Position numbers and translations under genes: made by a program
Assembly (NCBI GenBank): GCA_050258035.1
Contig: JBLMYA010000025.1
Coordinates: 1-23,333 of the forward strand
Direction: 5' to 3'
Length of the DNA stretch: 23,333 nt
From: DATBLE01 sp050258035
GTDB taxonomy: Bacteria > Actinomycetota > Thermoleophilia > Gaiellales > Gaiellaceae
Part shown: one piece after another, positions 15,196-22,273 of the stretch
How positions within the stretch are numbered: the stretch's first letter is position 1
Layout of the letters: each line of letters begins with the position of its first letter
The notes under the pieces: generated by a model
The model's database searches: none
Told to the model about the DNA's origin: nothing
Seen by the model: only the letters and a program-made list of their open reading frames with translations

Positions 15196-16407
15196 CTACG
15201 CGTCCTTCGGTTCTCGCAGTCGCATCGGCACCCCCAGACGGTGCGCGACAAAGGGGAGCGACGTGCCCTGCACGGCGACCGAGAAGAGCACGATCACGAA
15301 GACCAGCCCGTAGATCCGGTTTGCCTCCGTGACGTCGGCGATCACCGCGAACGCCGCCAGCAGGATCGGCACGGCGCCCTTCAGGCCGCCCCACATGACG
15401 AAGAGGCGCTCCCCGCCCCGAAGCTGAACGGGCAAGAGCAGCGGGCCGACCACGATCGGCCGGGCGACGAAGGCGAGAAGCGCCGCGAGGATGAGCCCGT
15501 CGACCCAGACCTCCCTGCCGTCGAGGGCGCCGAGCTCGACGGTCAGTCCCAGCGCGACGAAGACCACGATCTCGGCGAGGCTGGCGAGGGAGGTCTGGAA
15601 GCGCTCGATCTCGGCCTTTTGCGGTGTGTCGGCGGCGCCGACGAAGAGGCCGGCGACGAACACTGCGAGGAAGCCCGAGCCGTGGGCGACGGCCGCGGCC
15701 CCGTAGACGACGCCGGCGACGGCGAGTGTCCGGAGCGGATAGAGCGCCTCGCTCGGAAGGGAGATGCGGCGCATGACGGGGATCAGCAGGGCCGCTCCGG
15801 CGACTCCGATCGCGAGGCCGACGGACATCTCGACCGCGAACTCCTTGACCACCGTCCAGAAGGTTCCGTGGTCGCTCGTCGCGAAGTCGAGCATCCCGAT
15901 CATCAGCGCGATCCCTACCGGGTCGTTCGCACCGGACTCGCCTTCCAGGATCGTGCCCGTGCGACCATCGATCTCGCGCCGTCCGAGAACCGAGAACATG
16001 ACCGCCGGGTCGGTCGGTGCGATCGCGGCGCCGATGATCCCCGCCGTCGTCCAGTCGAAGCCGAACAGCGCATGCGCGAACATCGCCATCACGGCGGCGG
16101 TGGCGAACGTCCCGAGCACTCCGAGCAGGCTGATCGGGAGGGCCGACTCGCGGAACCGGGGCCAGCCCACCTGGATGCCTCCGTCGAAGAGGATGACGAT
16201 GAGCGCGACGACCGCGATCCGCTCGACGTCCACCGTGCTCAACCCGCCGAGCCCGGGCCATATGTCGGACGCGATTGCCGCGGCGAGCAGGAAGACCGCC
16301 GGGGCGGGAACCGGAAAGAACTCCGTCAGCTTGTGCGTTCCGAGCGCAGCCAGGAAGGTCCCGGAGACGACGAGGACGACGAGGCCGAAATCGGTCAGTT
16401 CGCTCAA
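15196..16407 (-). CDS. Cation/proton antiporter of the CPA family (NhaP/CvrA-like)
   Basis: About 403 residues, almost wholly membrane-spanning (roughly 12 helices). Family marks: the long N-terminal helices (FGLVVLVVSGTFLAALGTHKL), LIVILFDGGIQVGW, the ion-pathway motif AAIAPTDPAVMFSVL, and the strongly conserved ILEGESGANDPVGIALMIGML with the paired Asn-Asp of electroneutral CPA1 antiporters. It exchanges Na+ or K+ for H+ across the cytoplasmic membrane. There is no C-terminal TrkA domain; the protein ends at REPKDA. TTG at 16407 (MSELTDFG) is preferred because it begins at the first helix and lies 5 nt after GAGTAT; TTG at 16434 would add nine residues and run into the divergent gene. Confidence 0.9.
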   Translation of the reverse strand: MSELTDFGLVVLVVSGTFLAALGTHKLTEFFPVPAPAVFLLAAAIASDIWPGLGGLSTVDVERIAVVALIVILFDGGIQVGWPRFRESALPISLLGVLGTFATAAVMAMFAHALFGFDWTTAGIIGAAIAPTDPAVMFSVLGRREIDGRTGTILEGESGANDPVGIALMIGMLDFATSDHGTFWTVVKEFAVEMSVGLAIGVAGAALLIPVMRRISLPSEALYPLRTLAVAGVVYGAAAVAHGSGFLAVFVAGLFVGAADTPQKAEIERFQTSLASLAEIVVFVALGLTVELGALDGREVWVDGLILAALLAFVARPIVVGPLLLPVQLRGGERLFVMWGGLKGAVPILLAAFAVIADVTEANRIYGLVFVIVLFSVAVQGTSLPFVAHRLGVPMRLREPKDA

Positions 16408-16412
16408 CGGGG

Positions 16413-16419
16413 ATACTCT
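16413..16419. promoter_or_regulatory. Overlapping divergent -10 elements between antiporter and enolase-like gene
   Basis: GAGTAT on the minus strand (16418-16413) lies 5 nt before the TTG at 16407. TACTCT on the plus strand (16414-16419) lies 8 nt before the GTG at 16428. The two hexamers occupy almost the same bases, leaving only 20 bp between the start codons. Confidence 0.45.
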
Positions 16420-16427
16420 CGCAGGCC

Positions 16428-17441
16428 GTGGCAACCTATTCGCCGATCGCCGGCCTGCGCGTCGTCGTCGAGTCGTACGAGCTCGAAGGACTCGAGCAGG
16501 CGGTCTCCTCCGAGTTCGTCCGGCGGACGACGGTAATCCGGCTGCACGGCGCAGGCGAGGAGGGAGTCGGCGAGGACGTGGTCTACGACGCCGACGACCA
16601 GCTGCGTTTTCAGTCGGCCGGGCCCGCTCCGGATCTCACGGGCGAGCACACCGTCGACTCGCTCTCCGCCCGGTTCGACGGCCTGCCCGACCTCCGGCGC
16701 TGGGGCTTCGAGAGCGCGGCCCTCGACCTCGCCCTCCGGCAGGCGGGCACCACGCTGCACGAGCTGCTCGGGAGGGAGCCGCAGGACGTCGCCTTCGTCG
16801 TCTCCACGTCGCTTCCCGACGGGAGGGCCGACCGGCTGCGGGCCCTCTCCGGGTTGCGGTTCAAGCTCGATCCGGAGGCGAGCTGGAGCGAGGCGCTGGT
16901 CCGCGAGCTCGTCGAGCTGGACGCCGTGGACGTCGTCGACTTCAAGGAGGCGTACGACTGGCGGGCACACGAGCGGACTCCGCCGGCGAGCCTCTACCGA
17001 CTCGTCGTCGACGCCCTCCCGGAGGCCCTGATCGAGGATCCGGACGTCACGGACCCGGACAAGGCGGCGATCCTCGAGCCGCACCACGACCGGATCACCT
17101 GGGACGCCCCGATCCACTCGGTCGCGGACGTCGACGCGCTCCCGTTCGCCCCCCGGGTGCTCAACTCGAAGCCGTCGCGGTTCGGCTCGTGCCGGAGGCT
17201 CTTCGACTTCTACGACACCTGTGCGGAGCGGGGGATTCGGCTCTACGGCGGCGGCCAGTTCGAGCTCGGGCCCGGCCGGGGCCAGATCCAGTACCTCGCG
17301 TCGCTGTTCCATCCGCAGGCGCCGAACGACGTCGCTCCGAGTGGGTACAACCGCGTTCCGGTTCCGTCCGGGCTGCCGGCCAGCCCACTTCGGGCGGCGC
17401 CCGCCGACCTCGGCTTTCGGTGGCACGCTACGGGTGCCTAG
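16428..17441 (+). CDS. Enolase-superfamily (muconate cycloisomerase-like) protein
   Basis: 337 residues. An N-terminal alpha+beta capping region (GLRVVVESYELEGLEQAVSSEFVRRTTVIRLHG, with GEDVVYDADDQ) precedes a TIM barrel. Candidate catalytic residues follow the order of the superfamily: Lys146 (RFKLD, strand 2), Asp171 (VVDFKE, strand 3), Glu203 (LIEDPD, strand 4), Asp226 (TWDAPI, strand 5) and Lys248 (LNSKPSRFG, strand 6), so a metal-dependent racemase, cycloisomerase or dehydratase acting on a carboxylate is plausible. The substrate is unknown and no pathway partner is adjacent. The GTG start at 16428 lies 8 nt after TACTCT. The last residues (GFRWHATGA) are encoded by the first unit of the 67-bp tandem repeat, so the C-terminus may have been shaped by it. 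Confidence 0.8.
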   Translation: MATYSPIAGLRVVVESYELEGLEQAVSSEFVRRTTVIRLHGAGEEGVGEDVVYDADDQLRFQSAGPAPDLTGEHTVDSLSARFDGLPDLRRWGFESAALDLALRQAGTTLHELLGREPQDVAFVVSTSLPDGRADRLRALSGLRFKLDPEASWSEALVRELVELDAVDVVDFKEAYDWRAHERTPPASLYRLVVDALPEALIEDPDVTDPDKAAILEPHHDRITWDAPIHSVADVDALPFAPRVLNSKPSRFGSCRRLFDFYDTCAERGIRLYGGGQFELGPGRGQIQYLASLFHPQAPNDVAPSGYNRVPVPSGLPASPLRAAPADLGFRWHATGA

Positions 17442-17559
17442 CGGGCACCGACCGCGCGAAGGCGGAACCGCCGCGACCGGCTTTCGCTGGCACGCTACGC
17501 GTGCCGAGCGGGCACCGGCCGCGCGTAGGCGGAACCGCCGCGACCGGCTTTCGCTGGTT
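17412..17559. repeat. 67-bp tandem repeat, about 2.2 units, with internal hairpins
   Basis: Units begin at 17412, 17479 and 17546 (GGCTTTCGSTGG), giving an exact period of 67 bp. The two full units differ at five positions, and the third breaks off after about 13 bp. Each unit holds GGCGG-AA-CCGCC, a perfect hairpin; the second also has GGCACGC-TAC-GCGTGCC, a 7-bp stem. Unit 1 overlaps the stop of the enolase-like gene. There are no spacers, so it is not a CRISPR array; a dispersed REP-like intergenic element is likely. Confidence 0.85.
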
Positions 17560-17587
17560 GCAGGGGTGGTCCCCGCGGCCTTACGCT

Positions 17588-17593
17588 TACGAT
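17588..17593 (+). promoter_or_regulatory. -10-like element of the glycoside hydrolase gene
   Basis: TACGAT, 4 nt before the GTG at 17598. It is preceded by TACGCT at 17582-17587, so two overlapping -10 options exist. No Shine-Dalgarno is visible. Confidence 0.35.
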
Positions 17594-17597
17594 CCCG

Positions 17598-18779
17598 GTG
17601 CCCAGGTACATCCATCCGCGTTTGGACCCGAACGAACGGTTCCGGGAGCGGCGGCGGCAGGCGCTCGTCACGCGGCGGCGCAGGCGACTCGCCGCCGCGA
17701 CGATCCTGCTCGCCCTCGGCGCCGGCGTCGGGCTCGGCGCGACGCAGATGGAGGGTGGGCACCGCGCCGCGGCGCCCACCGAGGGGCCGCCGATCGTCGT
17801 GGACAAGACGCCCGCGCCGCGTCCGTATCCACGGGAGGTGCGCGGCGTCCACGTGTCGGCGCCGCTCGCGGGCCTGCCCGGCAAGCTCGACGGCTACACG
17901 GCGCTGACGGCCTACGGGCTGAACACGATCGAGGTCGACGTCAAGGACGAGAACGGGCAGGTCGGGTTCGTGTCGGACCGACTGCCGCCGCTCGCGCGCG
18001 ACATCGGCGCGGCGCGTCCGTACTACGACGCCGAATCGGTCGTCCAGCGCGTCCACGCCGCGGGCATGTACCTGATCGGCCGCGTGGTCGTCTTCGAGGA
18101 CCCGGAACTCTCCGCCGCACGGCCGGCGCTGGCCGTGCTCCGGCCGGACGGTTCTCGCTGGCTGAACAACGCGGGGCTCGGCTGGGTGAACCTTTACGAC
18201 CAACGGGTCTGGCGGTACGCGGTCGGGGTCGGCGCGGCCGCCGCCAAGGCCGGCTTCGACGAGATCCAGTTCGACTACGTCCGATTCCCGAGCGACGGCG
18301 ACGTCTCCCAGATCGTCTTTCGCCACGCGCGGACCGAGCCGAAGGGGACGACGATCGCCCGCTTTCTGCGCTACGCGTCGTCGGTGTTGCATCCCCTCGG
18401 CGTCCGCGTCTCGGCCGACCTCTTCGGCCTTGCCGCCACGCACGACCTCGGGATCGGCCAGGTGCCGAAGCGCGTCGCCTCGTACCTCGATGCGATCTAT
18501 CCGATGGTCTACCCGTCGCACTTCTCGTCCGGGGAGTACGGCATCCAGGATCCCGACGCCTATCCGGGCCGGACCGTCGCCCGCGCGCTCTTCGACTTCC
18601 GCCGGCAGGTGAAGGGCAGGGCGCTGCTGATCCCGTGGCTCCAGGACTTCTCGCTGGGACACCAGTACGGGCTGATCGAGGTCACGGACCAGATCGCCGC
18701 CGCCCGCCGCCAGCACGCGCGCGGGTACATGCTCTGGAACCCCGAGGGCGTGTACACGCGCGACGCGCTCGACGGATAG
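17598..18779 (+). CDS. Membrane-anchored putative glycoside hydrolase (DUF4015/GH-like TIM barrel)
   Basis: 393 residues. A very basic N-terminus (RFRERRRQALVTRRRRR) precedes one hydrophobic anchor (LAAATILLALGAGVGLGA, about 31-48), placing the rest outside the cell. The catalytic part (about 80-390) reads as a TIM barrel of the putative glycosyl-hydrolase family PF13200: RGVHVSAPLAGLPGKLDGYTALTAYGLNTIEVDVKDENG, VHAAGMYLIGRVVVFEDPELS, GWVNLYDQRVWRY, KAGFDEIQFDYVRFPSDG, RVSADLFGLAA, YLDAIYPMVYPSHFSSGEYG and GYMLWNPEGVYT. Asp and Glu in EIQFDYVRFP and DLFG are likely catalytic or substrate contacts. The substrate is probably a polysaccharide or wall glycan. The downstream amidase suggests a shared cell-wall theme. 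Confidence 0.85.
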   Translation: MPRYIHPRLDPNERFRERRRQALVTRRRRRLAAATILLALGAGVGLGATQMEGGHRAAAPTEGPPIVVDKTPAPRPYPREVRGVHVSAPLAGLPGKLDGYTALTAYGLNTIEVDVKDENGQVGFVSDRLPPLARDIGAARPYYDAESVVQRVHAAGMYLIGRVVVFEDPELSAARPALAVLRPDGSRWLNNAGLGWVNLYDQRVWRYAVGVGAAAAKAGFDEIQFDYVRFPSDGDVSQIVFRHARTEPKGTTIARFLRYASSVLHPLGVRVSADLFGLAATHDLGIGQVPKRVASYLDAIYPMVYPSHFSSGEYGIQDPDAYPGRTVARALFDFRRQVKGRALLIPWLQDFSLGHQYGLIEVTDQIAAARRQHARGYMLWNPEGVYTRDALDG

Positions 18780-18860
18780 TGCTCGTCGCCGCGCCGCCGC
18801 CCGTAGCGCTCGAGGCGGGCGCCGCACGGCTCGTTCTCACGCGACTCCGGCTGCCGTAGC

Positions 18861-18866
18861 TACTCT
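18861..18866 (+). promoter_or_regulatory. -10-like element of the amidase gene
   Basis: TACTCT, 8 nt before the GTG at 18875. The same hexamer and the same 8-nt spacing occur before the enolase-like gene at 16414. Confidence 0.4.
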
Positions 18867-18874
18867 GGGGCGCC

Positions 18875-19546
18875 GTGAAGGCGCTTCTCGTCGCCGTCGC
18901 GCTGCTCGCATCCGCGCCGCCGCCGAAGCCGCCGATCGTCTCGATGCCGATCCCCTTCGGCGCGGAGCGGAAGGCGGAGACGGCGGCGTACGCGAAGCGG
19001 CACTACGGCCGGGCGACCTGGCGCCTGACCGCTCCCCGCGTGATCGTCGAGCACTACACCGCCTCGGAGAGCTTCTCCTCGGCCTACTCGACCTTCTCGG
19101 CCGACACGCCCGACGGCGAGCTCCACGAGCTGCCCGGCGTCTGCGCCCATTACGTGATCGGCAGGGACGGGACGATCTACCAGCTCGTGCCGCTCACCGT
19201 CGTGTGTCGCCACACCGTCGGCTTGAACTACACCGCGATCGGGATCGAGCACGTCGGGACGAGTGACGCCGAGATCCTCCGCAACCCGCGCCAGCTGAAC
19301 GCGTCGCTCCGGTTGACCGCCTGGCTGATGAGTCGGTACGGGATCGAGCTCCGGAACGTGATCGGCCACAACGAGAGCCTGACCAGCCCCTACCACAAGG
19401 AGCTGTACGCCCCGTGGCGCTGCCAGACGCACGGGGATTGGGCCCGAGCCGACATGGACGTCTATCGCCGCCGCCTGGCCGTTCTCGCCCGGCGCTATGC
19501 CGTGCCCCTCGGGCCGCCGGCGCGTCGCGTCGATCCGCACTGCTGA
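18875..19546 (+). CDS. Secreted N-acetylmuramoyl-L-alanine amidase (Amidase_2/PGRP type)
   Basis: 223 residues. A short signal peptide (MKALLVAVALLASAPP) is followed by an Amidase_2 domain: VIVEHYTASESFSS (first zinc His), CAHYVIGRDGTIYQLVP, CRHTVGLNYTAIGIEHVG (catalytic Glu and nearby His), VIGHNESL and a final H-G-D in CQTHGDWARADM, the expected third zinc-ligand region. Such enzymes cut the bond between MurNAc and L-Ala in peptidoglycan outside the membrane. GTG at 18875 gives the signal peptide directly. The gap of 95 bp after the glycoside hydrolase gene holds no ORF of note; both proteins are exported and could act on the wall together. Confidence 0.88.
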   Translation: MKALLVAVALLASAPPPKPPIVSMPIPFGAERKAETAAYAKRHYGRATWRLTAPRVIVEHYTASESFSSAYSTFSADTPDGELHELPGVCAHYVIGRDGTIYQLVPLTVVCRHTVGLNYTAIGIEHVGTSDAEILRNPRQLNASLRLTAWLMSRYGIELRNVIGHNESLTSPYHKELYAPWRCQTHGDWARADMDVYRRRLAVLARRYAVPLGPPARRVDPHC

Positions 19547-19625
19547 ATGGCAGGTTCTGCTCTTACACTTTCCTTACGTCCCGATTAGACCGATCACAAC
19601 ACGGATGGCGATACTGATTCCGGCG

Positions 19626-20123
19626 ATGCGTCGCTTGGTTCTGCTTGCTCTCGTGGTCGCGCTCGCGCTGCCGGTCGCAGCGTGGGCGGCCGCCAGCCTG
19701 CCCGGCGACGGGACACTCGTGGTCGACAACGGCAACGGCCTCGTCACGATCCGCGCCCGGGGTGGCATCCTGGGTCGGTTCGTGACCGGCAACATGGTGA
19801 TCAGTGATCTCGACCTGGCCGACGGCAAGGTGCCGGTCGTCTACGGCGCGGAGACGATCCAGCCGCTCGGCGGCGGTCGAACGAGGTACAGCGGCGACGA
19901 CCTCCGCTTCCGGATGATCGGCGGGCTCTTCCGCGTTCAGATCAACGCGATCGGGATCGACGTCAGCGCCGTCGGGCGCGGCGTCGCCACTCTCGACGCG
20001 TCGGGTTTCACGGACTTCCCGGGGCGCTACTCGCTCAACGGCGGCCCGTTCCAGCCGCTCCCCGGACACGCGGTGACGTACGCGCTCGGGCAGGCGCCGC
20101 CCAGCCCGCCGAGCGTGAAGTGA
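19626..20123 (+). CDS. Small secreted protein encoded with a two-component system
   Basis: About 165 residues. MRRLVLLALVVALALPVAAWAA is a clear signal peptide; the mature part (SLPGDGTLVVDNGNGLVTIRARGGILGRFVTGNMVISDLDLADGKVPVVYGAETIQPLGGGRTRYSGDDLRFRMIGGLFRVQINAIGIDVSAVGRGVATLD...) is all-beta with repeated short G-rich strands and ends in a Pro-rich tail. I do not recognise a family. ATG at 19626 begins the signal peptide; ATG at 19605 would add seven residues. A TACACT hexamer at 19564-19569 could be the promoter of the whole operon. Its TGA overlaps the response-regulator GTG as GTGA, so it is co-translated and may be a ligand, accessory factor or target of that system. Confidence 0.75.
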   Translation: MRRLVLLALVVALALPVAAWAAASLPGDGTLVVDNGNGLVTIRARGGILGRFVTGNMVISDLDLADGKVPVVYGAETIQPLGGGRTRYSGDDLRFRMIGGLFRVQINAIGIDVSAVGRGVATLDASGFTDFPGRYSLNGGPFQPLPGHAVTYALGQAPPSPPSVK

Positions 20124-20824
20124 GCAACCGAGCCCTCCAGTCGGTCCTGGTCGTCGAGGACGAGAGCTCGATCGCGTCCTTCGTCGCGCTCTACCTGAAG
20201 AACGCGGGCTATGCCGTCCGCACCGCCGCGACCGGCAACGAGGCGCTCGCCCAGTTCCAGGCCCAGCCGCCGGGACTGATCGTGCTCGACCTGATGCTGC
20301 CCGACATCGACGGCATCGAGGTCTGCCGCCGCATCCGCAAGACCTCCGATGTCCCGATCCTGATGCTGACCGCGCGGGACGAGGACGTCGACAAGATCAT
20401 CGGGCTCGAGGTCGGCGCGGACGACTACCTGACCAAGCCGTTCAACCCTCGCGAGCTCGTCGCGCGGGTGAAGTCGATCCTTCGTCGCGCCTCGCCCGAG
20501 CGCCGCCAGGTCGAGAGCAAGCAGCTCCGGCACGGACAGCTGCTCATCGACGCCGGCCGCCGCGAGGTCCGCGTCGGCGACGACGAGATCCAGCTGGCTC
20601 CGAAGGAGTTCGACCTGCTCTGGGAGCTCCTCGACCACCGCGGGCTCGTCCTCACGCGCGACCAGCTGCTCGAGCGCGTCTGGGGATACACGTTCGCCGG
20701 CGACACGCGGACGGTCGACGTCCACGTCCGGCAACTACGCCGCAAGCTGGGCGACGCGTCCCCGATCGTGACCGTCTGGGGGGTCGGATACAAGGTGGCG
20801 CCCGCGAAGGACGCGGCCGCCTAG
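20120..20824 (+). CDS. OmpR/PhoB-family response regulator
   Basis: 234 residues. The receiver domain (about 8-120) has the acidic pair (VVEDE), phospho-acceptor Asp57 in LIVLDLMLPD, Thr84 and Lys106 in YLTKPF. The C-terminal winged-helix DNA-binding domain (about 135-228) shows the OmpR signature: LAPKEFDLLWELLDHRGLVLTRDQLLERVWGY, RTVDVHVRQLRRKLGD and VWGVGYKV. It is a cytoplasmic transcription regulator activated by the histidine kinase encoded 6 nt downstream. GTG at 20120 overlaps the stop of the secreted-protein gene by 4 nt. Its target genes are unknown; autoregulation is common in the family. Confidence 0.95.
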   Translation: MSNRALQSVLVVEDESSIASFVALYLKNAGYAVRTAATGNEALAQFQAQPPGLIVLDLMLPDIDGIEVCRRIRKTSDVPILMLTARDEDVDKIIGLEVGADDYLTKPFNPRELVARVKSILRRASPERRQVESKQLRHGQLLIDAGRREVRVGDDEIQLAPKEFDLLWELLDHRGLVLTRDQLLERVWGYTFAGDTRTVDVHVRQLRRKLGDASPIVTVWGVGYKVAPAKDAAA

Positions 20825-20830
20825 CGGAGC

Positions 20831-22234
20831 ATGTTCCGCTCGCTGCGCTTCCGCCTGCCGGCGTTCTACCTGGCGGGCGTCGCGCTCGCGGGCATCGTCA
20901 CGACCGCGATCGCGGTCCAGCTCTTCCAGGATCACGTTCGCTCGCAGTCGCTTTCGGAGCTCAGGCGCGAAGCGCGCGGGCTCTCCGATCTCTATGCGCA
21001 GCAGGCGATCCGGTCGCTCGACGAGGGCCGGTCAGCGCCCGACTTCGCCGGGCCGGAGCTAGAGAAGGCGACGGGCGCCCGGCTCTACTACGTCGGCGCG
21101 CCGGTCTTCTTCCGGCACGGCTCCGGTCTCCGCGAGCTGTCCCGCTCCCAGGTCGGAGACCAGGAGTGGCAGACGCTGATCGACGGCAAGACGGTGACCA
21201 CGTTCGAGTTCACCCCGCCGAACGAGCACAAGGCGTTCCTCGCGGTCGGCCAGCCGCTCGTCCTCGAGGGGCAGAACTTCGGGGCGCTCGTCGTCGCCCG
21301 CAAGAAGACCGAGCTCACTCACGGCTGGTTTTCGTTGATCGAGCTGCTCCTGGTTGCATTCGGCGTCGGCCTGCTGGTCGCCGCCGGGCTCGCCTGGTAC
21401 CTGTCGCGTCGCATCGCCACGCCTGTCCTGGAGCTCTCGAAGGCGGCCGACCGGATCGCGGAGGGCCACTACGACATCACGCTGCCCGAGGTGCCGGGCA
21501 CCGGCGAGGTCAGCCACCTGGCCGAGCGCTTCCGCGAGATGGCCTCGCGTCTCGGCGAGGCCGAGGAGCAGGAGCGCAACTTCCTGATGTCGGTCTCGCA
21601 CGAGCTCCGAACGCCGCTGACGGCGATCCGCGGCCACGTGGAGGCGCTGCGCGAGGGCCTGATCGTGGACCCGGCGCTCGAGGCCGAGTCGCTCGCGGTC
21701 GTCGCCGGTGAAGCCGAGCGGCTCGAGCGGCTCGTCGGCGACGTCCTCGACCTCGCCAAGCTCGACGCGAACCGGTTCACCGTGCTGCACGAGGAGGTCG
21801 ACATGGGCCGCCTGGTCGATCAGGCGTACGCCACCTTCGGCGAAGAGGCCCGACGGCGGCAGATCGACTACCGCTGCGACCGAGACGGCGCGCCGGTGAT
21901 CGTCTCCGACGGCGACCGGGTCTTCCAGATCGTCTCGAACCTGCTCTCCAACGCCTTCCGTTGGACGCCGGACGGAGGTCGCGTCGAGCTGGCGCTCTCG
22001 AACGAGAACGGAAGCGTTTCCGTCTCGGTCGCGGACACGGGACCGGGCATCAAGCCCTCGGACAGGGAGCGGATCTTCCGCCCGTTCTGGTCGCGGGACG
22101 GCGGCGGGACGGGACTGGGGCTGGCGATCGCGCGTGAGCTGGCGGTCGCGCTCGGCGGTGAGATCGAGCTCGAGAGCGAACTCGGCACGGGCACCCGCTT
22201 CGACCTCAGGCTGCCTTCGATTCCGCCGTCCTGA
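20831..22234 (+). CDS. Membrane sensor histidine kinase (HAMP, HisKA, HATPase)
   Basis: 467 residues. Two transmembrane helices (about 11-30 and 167-192) flank an extracytoplasmic sensor of about 135 residues. A HAMP domain follows (about 190-245, RRIATPVLELSKAADRIAEGHYDITLPE), then HisKA with His257 in SVSHELRTP, and the ATPase domain with N box NLLSNAFRWTPDG, G1 DTGPGIK and G2 GTGLGLAIA. It is the cognate kinase of the preceding response regulator and probably reads a signal outside the membrane, where the co-encoded secreted protein would also be. ATG at 20831 is clear; there is no strong Shine-Dalgarno, in line with operon read-through from the regulator. Confidence 0.95.
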   Translation: MFRSLRFRLPAFYLAGVALAGIVTTAIAVQLFQDHVRSQSLSELRREARGLSDLYAQQAIRSLDEGRSAPDFAGPELEKATGARLYYVGAPVFFRHGSGLRELSRSQVGDQEWQTLIDGKTVTTFEFTPPNEHKAFLAVGQPLVLEGQNFGALVVARKKTELTHGWFSLIELLLVAFGVGLLVAAGLAWYLSRRIATPVLELSKAADRIAEGHYDITLPEVPGTGEVSHLAERFREMASRLGEAEEQERNFLMSVSHELRTPLTAIRGHVEALREGLIVDPALEAESLAVVAGEAERLERLVGDVLDLAKLDANRFTVLHEEVDMGRLVDQAYATFGEEARRRQIDYRCDRDGAPVIVSDGDRVFQIVSNLLSNAFRWTPDGGRVELALSNENGSVSVSVADTGPGIKPSDRERIFRPFWSRDGGGTGLGLAIARELAVALGGEIELESELGTGTRFDLRLPSIPPS

Positions 22235-22257
22235 GCTCGCAGCCGACCGGAGCCCAC

Positions 22258-22263
22258 TAGCAT
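22258..22263 (+). promoter_or_regulatory. -10-like element of the UbiA-family gene
   Basis: TAGCAT, 10 nt before the ATG at 22274, which would give a leader of about 4 nt. An earlier ATG at 22266 is out of frame with the protein. Confidence 0.35.
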
Positions 22264-22273
22264 CCATGGCCGA

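Noticed and set aside
17412..17559. Tandem repeat as a CRISPR array
   Set aside because: Units abut directly with no unique spacers, and the 67-bp unit is far longer than a CRISPR repeat; no cas gene is nearby.
16404..18827. A minus-strand frame of 807 codons
   Set aside because: It lies wholly antisense to two well-supported plus-strand genes and shows no domain motifs.
15764..18859. A plus-strand frame of 1031 codons
   Set aside because: It is antisense to the antiporter and out of frame with the enolase-like and glycoside hydrolase genes; its translation is Arg/Pro-rich noise typical of high-GC shadows.
18780..18874. Possible continuation of an ORF between the glycoside hydrolase and amidase genes
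   Set aside because: Only 95 bp, with no start codon plus motif combination that supports a gene; best read as a spacer holding the amidase promoter.
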